A stretch of 15,140 nucleotides of DNA, taken from positions 1-15,140 of the forward strand of contig JADDPR010000522.1 of assembly GCA_016781775.1 (NCBI GenBank), in the 5' to 3' direction. The notes under the pieces were generated by a model. It had not been told where the DNA came from and ran no database searches. It was given only the letters and a program-made list of their open reading frames with translations. Of this stretch, positions 6,097-12,429 are shown one piece after another. The DNA is from Rubrobacter sp. GTDB taxonomy: Bacteria > Actinomycetota > Rubrobacteria > Rubrobacterales > Rubrobacteraceae. Each line of letters starts with the position of its first letter. Position 1 is the first letter of the stretch. Position numbers and translations under genes: made by a program.

Positions 6097-7179
6097 GTGA
6101 CGCTCGTGAGGGACGTGATCAAGGCGGCCGAGGCCCTAGCCCCGGCCTCCCTGGCCGAGGACTGGGACAACGTCGGTCTGCAGGTAGGAGACCCGGCCGC
6201 CGAAGCGACCCGCGTTCTCGTCGCCCTGACGCCCCTGCCGGAGGTCTTCGAGGAGGCCGAGGAGACCGGGGCGGACCTCCTCCTCTTCCACCACCCGCTG
6301 ATCTTCCGGCCGCTGAAGGGCGTGAACACGGCCTCCTACCCGGGCGACCTCGTCGCGCGGGCCATCAGGGGGAACGTCGCGGTCCACGCCGCCCATACAA
6401 ACTACGACGCCGCCCCGGGCGGGGTCTCGGTCGCGCTCGCGGAGGCCCTGGGCCTCGTCGGCCCGCTCGAGGTCGTGGTCCCGAAGGGCTCGATGAAGAA
6501 GCTCGTGGTCTTCGTGCCCGAGGAGTACGCCGACGGGATGGCGGACGCCTTGGCCGAAGCGGGGGCCGGGGTGATCGGGGACTACACCCACTGCACCTTC
6601 CGGTCGCAGGGGACGGGGACGTTCTTCGGAGACGAGGAGACTGACCCCTACGCGGGCGAGAGGGGACGCCTGGAGAGGGTGCGCGAGCTCAGGCTGGAGA
6701 CGCTGGTCCCCGCGCATCTCGTCCGCAGGGCAGTCGCCGCCATCCGAGCCTCCCACCCCTACGAGGAGCCCGCGTTCGACGTTTATCCCGTGGACGGCCA
6801 CCCGGAGGGCTGCGGCTACGGGAGGGTGGGGCGGCTGCCGGAGCCGCTCCCGCCGGAGGAGTTCGCCGGGCACGTCTCGGATTCTCTGGGCTTCCCGGTC
6901 CGGCTCGTCTCGGACCCCGCGCCCGAACGATCCGTAGAGCGCGTCGCGGTGCTCGGCGGCTCGGGCGGCTCGTTTATCGGGCAGGCGGCCTCCTCGGGCG
7001 CGGATGCGTACGTCACGGGCGATCTGAGCTACCACGACGCGCTGCTCGCGGAGTCGCTGGGGATAATCGCGGTGGACGCCGGGCACGCGCCGACGGAGCT
7101 TCCTTCCCTCGCGCCGCTCGCGCGCAGGCTCGCGGAGAGGGTGGACGTTACGGTCTCCGTCAGCCGGGTGCGTCGCTAG
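6097..7179 (+). CDS. Nif3-like dinuclear metal centre protein (DUF34/YbgI family)
   Basis: 360 residues, the long form of the family with a middle insert. The N-terminal half has EDWDNVGLQVGD, the metal ligands HHP (65-67) and HTNYDAAPGGV (from His100). The insert is about 120-230. The C-terminal half has LGGSGGSF, GADAYVTGDLSYHD and VDAGHAPTE, whose His and Glu complete the two-metal site. These proteins form hexameric rings. A GTP cyclohydrolase I type 2 label is common in databases, but the physiological role is unsettled. GTG at 6097 has GGGAGGG 6 bases upstream. The last 20 bases overlap the end of the converging broken acetyltransferase gene. Confidence 0.9.
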   Translation: MTLVRDVIKAAEALAPASLAEDWDNVGLQVGDPAAEATRVLVALTPLPEVFEEAEETGADLLLFHHPLIFRPLKGVNTASYPGDLVARAIRGNVAVHAAHTNYDAAPGGVSVALAEALGLVGPLEVVVPKGSMKKLVVFVPEEYADGMADALAEAGAGVIGDYTHCTFRSQGTGTFFGDEETDPYAGERGRLERVRELRLETLVPAHLVRRAVAAIRASHPYEEPAFDVYPVDGHPEGCGYGRVGRLPEPLPPEEFAGHVSDSLGFPVRLVSDPAPERSVERVAVLGGSGGSFIGQAASSGADAYVTGDLSYHDALLAESLGIIAVDAGHAPTELPSLAPLARRLAERVDVTVSVSRVRR

Positions 7180-7758
7180 GGGCGTTTCCGGAAGCTTCGC
7201 GGAATTTCTCGCGGGAGAGCGCGTAGTACGTCAGGTCATGGCCGTTGCGGAGGTTTCGTCCATCATAGGACATGCCGGCCTTCTGCATGACGCGCAAGGA
7301 AGCCGCGTTCAGCGTGTCCGCGCCGGCGACGATGCGGTCGAGACCGAGCTCCCCGAAGCCGTGCCGGATCATGGCTCTCGCCGCCTCCGTACCGAGCCCC
7401 GATCCCCAGTACGGCGTCGCGACCCCGTAGAGCAGTTCGCCCCCACGCCCGTCCTCCCCCGACGGCTAGAAGCCGCAGAACCCGATGAGCTTCCCCGAAC
7501 CCTTCTCCAGGACTGCTCAGAGGCCGAAGCCGTGTTCCCGAAAGCTCTCGGCGCTGCGGACGAGCATGGTCCGACCCTTCTCCCGCGAGATCTCCCCCCA
7601 TCCCACAGGTACCTCCGGACGCCCCGGTCCGTCCACAAACGATGCACGTCGTCGAGGCCCTCCGGCACGAGCGGGCGTAGGAGCAGCCGGGCGGTCTCGA
7701 TCCCCGTGACGGGGTGCGCCCCTTCGGTTCGGTCAGCGCCCGCTCCTCTCCCCCACAA
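7160..7758 (-). pseudogene. GNAT N-acetyltransferase (RimJ/RimL-like), one frameshift and two stops
   Basis: The N-terminal part (ETARLLLRPLVPEGLDDVHR, RRYLWDGG) reads in one frame. After a run of six C (plus strand, 7594-7599) the homology moves to another frame: EISREKGRTMLVRSAESFRE, HGFGL, stop TGA (7517-7519), AVLEKGSGKLIGFCGF, stop TAG (7466-7468), then GVATPYWGSGLGTEAARAMI and the ending. Both stops sit where Trp would fit and each needs one G-to-A change from TGG. The intact relative would acetylate ribosomal or small-molecule amines. The start is uncertain: GTG at 7758 overlaps the kinase gene end by 26 bases. The last 213 bases are still open from ATG 7372 but lack most of the acetyl-CoA core. 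Confidence 0.8.
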
Positions 7759-8698
7759 AGGCCTCCAGCTCCTCCGCCGTGGGGAGGGCGCGCATGGCGC
7801 CGTAGTCCGTGCAAGCCAGGGCGCCCGCCGCGCACCCTCTGATGGTTGCCTCGCGCACGACCTCCTCGTCCCATGCGCCCTCCTCGGTCCCGGACAGGTG
7901 GACTAGCGTTGCCGCTAGAAAAGCGTCCCCCGCCCCCGTGGCATCGACGGCCTCGACCGGGAAGGCGGGGACGTTTCCCCGGAAGCCGGCCGTCGCGTAG
8001 AACGCCCCCTCCGGCCCGAGGCTCACGAGGACGAGGGCGGCGCCGCGCCCGAGGAGGATCTTCGAGGCTTCCGTGGGGTCATCCGTGTCGAGGAGCGGCC
8101 GGAGCTCGTCGTGGCCGAGCTTGACGATGCGGGAGCGGTCGAGGAGCGGGTCGACGGCCTCGCGGGCCGCGCCGGCGCTCTCCCACAGGTGCTCGCGGAG
8201 GTTCACGTCGAAGGCGACGGGGACGGAGAGCTCGTTCGCGAGCTCCGCGACGCGGTGGACCGCCCCGCGCGAGGGCTCCCTCAGAAGGGGGATGCTCCCG
8301 AAGTTCACGAAAGAGGCGCCCGAGATCGTCTCCCGGGCGACGTCCTCGGGGGAGAGCAACTCGTCGGCTGCCGGACTGGAGCGGTAGAAGGTGAAGGAGC
8401 GATCCCCGTCGTCCGAGATCTCCACGAAGGCTATGGAGGTCCTCGTGGGCGGCCGGCATCTCCTGATGGCCGAGACGTCCACCCCCTCGTCCTCCAAAGC
8501 GCGCACGATAAAGTCCCCGAAGAGGTCATCGCCGACGCTCCCCACGAACGCCGCCTCCGAACCCAGACGTGCGGCGGCCACCGCCACGTTCGCCGGCGCC
8601 CCGCCCGGCCGAGCGACGAACGGCAGCTCGATCGGAGAAGACGACTCCGCCTGGTAGATGTCCGACACGACCTCACCGAGCGCGACTATTCTGCCCAA
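7733..8698 (-). CDS. PfkB-family sugar kinase, probably fructokinase
   Basis: 321 residues. Signature 1 is PGGAPANVAVAAARLG (31-46), and signature 2 is DATGAGDAF (252-260) with catalytic Asp258 and the GAGD anion hole. Length and the opening IVALGEVVSDIY fit the fructokinase branch, which makes fructose-6-phosphate from fructose and ATP; 2-keto-3-deoxygluconate or another sugar cannot be excluded. The start is TTG at 8698 behind GGAGGAGGAGC. It lies 28 bases after the mannose-6-phosphate isomerase gene on the same strand, so the two are probably one operon with a shared product. Confidence 0.85.
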   Translation of the reverse strand: MGRIVALGEVVSDIYQAESSSPIELPFVARPGGAPANVAVAAARLGSEAAFVGSVGDDLFGDFIVRALEDEGVDVSAIRRCRPPTRTSIAFVEISDDGDRSFTFYRSSPAADELLSPEDVARETISGASFVNFGSIPLLREPSRGAVHRVAELANELSVPVAFDVNLREHLWESAGAAREAVDPLLDRSRIVKLGHDELRPLLDTDDPTEASKILLGRGAALVLVSLGPEGAFYATAGFRGNVPAFPVEAVDATGAGDAFLAATLVHLSGTEEGAWDEEVVREATIRGCAAGALACTDYGAMRALPTAEELEAFVGERSGR

Positions 8699-8726
8699 AG
8701 CTCCTCCTCCAACACGAAAGACCGCC

Positions 8727-9803
8727 TCAAGATAGTCCGACCTCGCCCAATGCCGCTATCCCTTCATCCGTATGCCCCGCCGCCCGAAGCGGCCCGACGA
8801 CGTCTCTTTCGAGCTCCGGGACGTAACAGGCCACGAGGCTCGCCTCCCCTTCGCCGTCCGGCACGACGCGGACCTCCCCGGCCGCCGCCGGCAGGACGCA
8901 AGACTCGGCGCGCCCGAAAACTTCGGTACCACCCCCGTACTCCAACATCACCGCGCCCTCCCCCACGTTCGAGAGCAGGAGGCAGCGGCGAGGATGTGCC
9001 GGCTCGGCATGCGGTTCGCCCAGGGTCCAGCGTTCGAGGGCGAAGTGCGGGCCGGCGCAGCCCACGACGCGGCGGTTGCGTCCGTCTTCGATCGCCAGCC
9101 CGGGGTTCGGGAGGGGCAGGTAGTCCGTCTTCAGCTCGTCGAGGGCTGCGTTTATGTTCGCGTCCCAGGTCCCCTCGTCGAGGCGCTCGCCGTAGAGGTC
9201 CGTCGGGGTTACGGCCTGGCCGAGGTCGCTTGTCTGCTGGATCTCGGCTATCAGGATGTCCGGGCCGAAGGAGTGGATGATGCCCCCGGGGACATAGACG
9301 GTGTCGCCGGTTCGGACCTCGTGGCGGGGCATCACCCGGTCGAAGTCCTCGTCCTTGAAGGCGCGGAAGAGGTCTTCGCGGGAGAGACCTTCCTTTACGC
9401 CGGCGAGGATCGAGGCGCCCGGGGCCGCCCACAGGACGTGCCAGGCCTCGGTCTTGCCGTGGGGCTCCCCGTGCTTCGTTCTCGCAGTCTCGTCGTCGGC
9501 GTGGAGGTGCACGGGGAGCATGTGCGAGGCGTCGAGGAACTTGAGGAGCAGCGGGAAGTGCGGGCCGCGCCATCCCTCGCCGACGAGCTCGTCCGGGAAC
9601 TCCTCGACGAGCTCGTGGAAGGGGCGGCCGGCGTAGGGGCCGTCCGTGACCGTGGCCCGGGCCTCGCGGTAGTCGCTGACCTCCCAGGACTCGGCGACCC
9701 TGCCGTTGGGCATCCCCTCCTTGCCGAGCTTCTCGGGGATCAGGCGTTCCCCGAAGTAGTAGGTGCGGACGTGAGGGGTGAGCTTTATGGGATATGGCTC
9801 CAA
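8727..9803 (-). CDS. manA: Type I mannose-6-phosphate isomerase
   Basis: 358 residues, cupin-type zinc enzyme interconverting mannose-6-phosphate and fructose-6-phosphate. Zinc ligands are visible: PVHLHADDE (His99, His101), KTEAWHV (Glu119) and VPGGIIHSFG (His177). IQQTSDL and PTDLYG are typical of the Bacillus-type class, and a C-terminal cupin half follows. Mannose-6-phosphate also leads to GDP-mannose for glycans and compatible solutes, so the enzyme may run either way. The TTG start at 9803 has GAGGGAGGAAG about 7 bases upstream; no nearby ATG is in frame. It is the first gene of the pair with the PfkB kinase and is transcribed away from murJ across a 274-base gap. Confidence 0.88.
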   Translation of the reverse strand: MEPYPIKLTPHVRTYYFGERLIPEKLGKEGMPNGRVAESWEVSDYREARATVTDGPYAGRPFHELVEEFPDELVGEGWRGPHFPLLLKFLDASHMLPVHLHADDETARTKHGEPHGKTEAWHVLWAAPGASILAGVKEGLSREDLFRAFKDEDFDRVMPRHEVRTGDTVYVPGGIIHSFGPDILIAEIQQTSDLGQAVTPTDLYGERLDEGTWDANINAALDELKTDYLPLPNPGLAIEDGRNRRVVGCAGPHFALERWTLGEPHAEPAHPRRCLLLSNVGEGAVMLEYGGGTEVFGRAESCVLPAAAGEVRVVPDGEGEASLVACYVPELERDVVGPLRAAGHTDEGIAALGEVGLS

Positions 9804-10065
9804 GGCTTTGCTTCCTCCCTCTCGGCTGCTCCTGCCCCTGATGATAGCCCCGTGCCGCGCCCCGCGCGGCCACGCGGTCGTAGCGACCCGAGAACAAGAA
9901 GCTGCGCACGGAGCTCCTCGTTACATGGAGCACGGCGTCGCCGCCTTCGTCCTCTCCCTGGTGAAGGAGACGAAGCACCGGGGAGTTGGAAGGGACCGGG
10001 CCCGGGCTGCGGGAGTTCGCCGACCGCCCGGGGGCGAGGCTCCGGTCTGCCGCCTCGCGCGGTAG

Positions 10066-10071
10066 TAACAT
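10066..10071 (+). promoter_or_regulatory. -10 box of a possible leaderless promoter for murJ
   Basis: TAACAT ends 6 bases before ATG at 10078, and no Shine-Dalgarno sequence precedes the ATG. This is the spacing seen for leaderless transcripts. The rest of the 274-base gap to manA holds no gene I can support and only GC-rich sequence. Confidence 0.45.
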
Positions 10072-10077
10072 GGCCCG

Positions 10078-11658
10078 ATGGCGGCGATCCTGCGGGCCGT
10101 GCTCTCGATGTCGGCGGCGACGGTGCTCTCCAGGATCACCGGCCTTGCCCGCACCCTCGTGCAGGCAGCTACCCTGGGAACCGGCCTCGTGGCGGGCTCG
10201 TACGCCCTCTCGAACACGCTGCCGAACCAGATCTACGAGCTCTTCATGGGCGGCGTCCTCTCCTCGGTCTTCGTCCCCCTCCTCGTCGAACGCCTGTCGC
10301 GCCACGGCGAAGAGGACGCCCGTCGCCTCACCGACGCCCTCCTCACCGTCGTCGTCCCGTTCCTCGCCCTGGTCGCCATACTCGGGGCGGTCCTCGCCGG
10401 GCCCATCGTCGAGCTGACAACCGACTGGAGCGGCTCGGAGAACCTCTCCGCGCAAGAGGCACGGGAGAAGACGGAGCTTGCCGTACTCTTTTTCCGACTT
10501 TTCGCCCTGCAGATACTGCTCTACGGCCTCGGCGCCATCGCGACCGGCGTCCTGAACTCGCACCGGCGCTTCTTCCTCCCTACCTTCGCCCCCGTTCTGA
10601 ACAACTTGATCGTCATGGCGTCGTTCGCCCTCTACGCCTTTGTGGCGCCCGAGTATCCCACCGCCGCCGTCTACGCGCTGGCCCTCGGCACGACGCTCGG
10701 CGTCGCCGTTATGTCCCTCGTCCTCTTCCCGGCGGTCTACGCTTTGGGCTATCGTCCGAGGCCCCAACTCGGGCACCCGGCTCTGAAGATCGCGGCGGGG
10801 CTAATCGGTCCCGCCGTCGTCTTCGTCGCGGCGGCGGTCGGGGTGCAGGTCATCGCCAACTATCTGGGCTCGCGCTACGACGGCGTCGAGGAGCTCTGGT
10901 ACGCCTTCACGATCTTCTCGTTGCCCTACGGCGTCTTCGTCGTCTCCGTATCCACCGCCCTCGCCCCCGAGCTCTCCGAACGCTTCGCCCGCGGCGACAC
11001 GGACGGCTACCGCGAGACACTCTCCTTCGGCCTGCGCACGACGGCCTTCGTCGTAGTCCCGGCCTCCGTCGGGATGGCCAGCCTCTCCGATCCCGTCGTG
11101 GGCCTCCTTCTGGAGCGCGGCAGCTTCGATGAGCGCGATACGCAGTCCGTGGCGAATCTCCTCGCCCTCTACGCGGCTGGCCTCCTCGGATACGCCGCGT
11201 ACTCCGTCCTGATCAGAGCGTTCTATTCACGCCAGAACACGCGCTCGCCCGCTCTCTTGAACGTGGGGCTACTCGTGCTCTACACGGGTCTCGCCTACGG
11301 CCTCTCCGGCATTTTGGGGCTCCCCGGTGTGGCCCTTGCCTTCTCGCTGGCCTACGCCGTCCTCGCCCTCCTCTGCCTCTGGGTGACGCGTAGTGAGCTC
11401 AAACGCCTCGACGGACGACGTCTCCTGCGCGCGCTCCTGAAGATCCTGGCCGCAGGGGCCGCGATGTACGCCGTCGCCTGGAGTGGTATCGCCTTCCTTG
11501 GTACGGGCTCCGGAAGCCTGAATAGAGTTGTCATCCTGGCAGCCATCGGAGCTACCTCGCTGGGCGCGTATCTCGCAATGGCGCTGCTGTTGAAGATGGA
11601 GGAGTTGCGGTCGGCGGCCGTGCTGCTCAAGGGACGCCGATCGAAGAGTGAGAGTTAG
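10078..11658 (+). CDS. murJ: MurJ/MviN lipid II flippase
   Basis: 526 residues with about 14 hydrophobic helices, the MOP-superfamily layout. Family stretches are MSAATVLSRITGLARTLVQA (from residue 11), ALSNTLPNQIYELFMGGVLS and SVFVPLL, then GVLNSHRRFFLPTFAPVLNN, and ALAPELSERFARGD in the second half. MurJ moves lipid II across the membrane for cell wall assembly. Length is normal, and no extra C-terminal pseudokinase domain of the mycobacterial type is present. It stands alone between a divergent manA and a small unknown gene. The name is by family; in this phylum a related exporter cannot be fully excluded. Confidence 0.88.
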   Translation: MAAILRAVLSMSAATVLSRITGLARTLVQAATLGTGLVAGSYALSNTLPNQIYELFMGGVLSSVFVPLLVERLSRHGEEDARRLTDALLTVVVPFLALVAILGAVLAGPIVELTTDWSGSENLSAQEAREKTELAVLFFRLFALQILLYGLGAIATGVLNSHRRFFLPTFAPVLNNLIVMASFALYAFVAPEYPTAAVYALALGTTLGVAVMSLVLFPAVYALGYRPRPQLGHPALKIAAGLIGPAVVFVAAAVGVQVIANYLGSRYDGVEELWYAFTIFSLPYGVFVVSVSTALAPELSERFARGDTDGYRETLSFGLRTTAFVVVPASVGMASLSDPVVGLLLERGSFDERDTQSVANLLALYAAGLLGYAAYSVLIRAFYSRQNTRSPALLNVGLLVLYTGLAYGLSGILGLPGVALAFSLAYAVLALLCLWVTRSELKRLDGRRLLRALLKILAAGAAMYAVAWSGIAFLGTGSGSLNRVVILAAIGATSLGAYLAMALLLKMEELRSAAVLLKGRRSKSES

Positions 11659-11811
11659 AGAGCCATGTCGAAAGAGGAGTCCCGACGCATGCTTGCTCAA
11701 GAGGCATGCCAAGGCCCGACGTAACCGGGGCAACGCCCTTCCCACCGAACGGAAAACTGCGGCGCTGTGTCCGATACCATTGCCCTCGTCAGAAACCCAA
11801 AAGGAGCTGAA

Positions 11812-12048
11812 ATGTCCTACCTGGAAGGCAGGCTTCGGAGGCACGTACCCGCCGAGTCGGAGGGCGAACACACCGGCTACGTGCTGGAGATCGAGGTCGA
11901 CATGTCGGCGGTTCGGGACGCGGAAGGGCTGGCGGGCGAGGGGGTGGCCATCACGGGTGACGTGGAGATCGTGGACTACCCCGAGCGGGGCAAGGTCTTG
12001 CTCTTCAAGGCTACTTCGGCAGCGGGGATGGACGAAACCTCGGAGTAA
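11812..12048 (+). CDS. Small acidic hypothetical protein
   Basis: 78 residues, not recognised. It is acidic with alternating hydrophobic stretches (YVLEIEVDMSAV, GVAITGDVEIVDYP, KVLLFKA) that suggest a small beta-rich fold, without Cys pairs, signal peptide or membrane helix. ATG at 11812 has AAAAGGAG 5 bases upstream, a strong site. A longer frame from a GTG at 11767 lacks one, so I kept the short form. It lies 153 bases after murJ on the same strand. The gap has a GCATGC inverted repeat (about 11689-11712) without a T tract, so co-transcription is open. Confidence 0.65.
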   Translation: MSYLEGRLRRHVPAESEGEHTGYVLEIEVDMSAVRDAEGLAGEGVAITGDVEIVDYPERGKVLLFKATSAAGMDETSE

Positions 12049-12108
12049 TGCACGCCCTGCTGCACGAAATACCTCGCAGACCCGCCCGTGACCGCAGGGA
12101 TCGAAAGC

Positions 12109-12132
12109 GGACCTGACGGGACTCGAACCCCC
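12109..12132 (-). other. Second tRNA-Ala 3'-end fragment (attachment scar)
   Basis: On the minus strand GTTCGAGTCCCGTCAGGTCC (12128-12109) matches the T loop, T-stem 3' strand and acceptor end of the fragment at 3414-3433 in 19 of 20 bases. The 5' T-stem strand (GGGGG) no longer pairs fully with CCCGT, and there is no anticodon or D arm. The match thus begins at the T stem, so it is a short att-like remnant and not a tRNA gene. Confidence 0.6.
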
Positions 12133-12158
12133 TGCATCCGGTAACGAAGACCTGTGTT

Positions 12159-12187
12159 GGCGTTAAAATCGCGCGATATTTGACGCC
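12159..12187. repeat. 29-base dyad around ATCGCGCGAT
   Basis: GGCGT (12159-12163) and ACGCC (12183-12187) flank AAA/TTT arms and a perfect inner ATCGCGCGAT (12168-12177). It resembles an operator or the ends of a small inverted-repeat element. There is no T tract for a terminator. Confidence 0.5.
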
Positions 12188-12393
12188 CTCCTTGGGTGCA
12201 TTCCTCGAGCTATCTCGGTCGCTGCGGGGTGACTGCGTCATCTACCGCACCCGATCGCTGACCCGTCGAACCTGCCGACCGTGCTCCCGCCCCTACTATC
12301 CGCCCCTGGTCTCGAACCAAAAATCGGCCCTATCCTCCATACCCTGGCTGGATCGAGGGTGACGGCGAGGGCCGGGCGGGAGGCAACGCGGTC

Positions 12394-12429
12394 CTACACG
12401 AGCACGATGACGACGACGTTAGCGCTCAT
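12394..12429 (-). pseudogene. Head of a truncated response regulator (11 codons)
   Basis: ATG at 12429 overlaps the kinase stop as ATGA, the usual kinase-to-regulator junction. The codons read MSANVVVIVLV and stop at TAG (12394-12396). This is the first beta strand of a receiver domain, which should go on with a DD pair and a phospho-acceptor Asp; nothing like that follows in any frame. Confidence 0.6.

Larger units (their letters stand above)
12049..12393. other. 345-base non-coding stretch with recombination scars
   Basis: No credible gene: short open frames on both strands lack ribosome sites and cross the tRNA fragment. It holds the tRNA-Ala 3'-end copy (12109-12132), a 29-base dyad (12159-12187), and then about 200 bases I cannot assign, ending at the stop of the truncated response regulator. 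Confidence 0.6.

Noticed and set aside
9924..10065. Small plus-strand open frame upstream of murJ
   Set aside because: No ribosome site, no recognisable sequence, and an Arg-rich end typical of non-coding GC-rich DNA.
8764..11132. Very long open frames on both strands across manA and murJ (8764-10776 minus, 8772-11132 plus)
   Set aside because: GC-rich shadow frames: Arg/Pro/Gly-rich translations without domains, while manA and murJ explain the coding signal.
12011..12241. Minus-strand open frame across the second tRNA fragment
   Set aside because: Contains the antisense-type or sense translation of tRNA sequence (GCRGFESRQVR) and overlaps the 78-residue gene end.
12200..12393. Continuation of the response regulator beyond the TAG in another frame
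   Set aside because: I read past the stop and found no DD pair, phospho-acceptor motif or LuxR helix in the following sequence.
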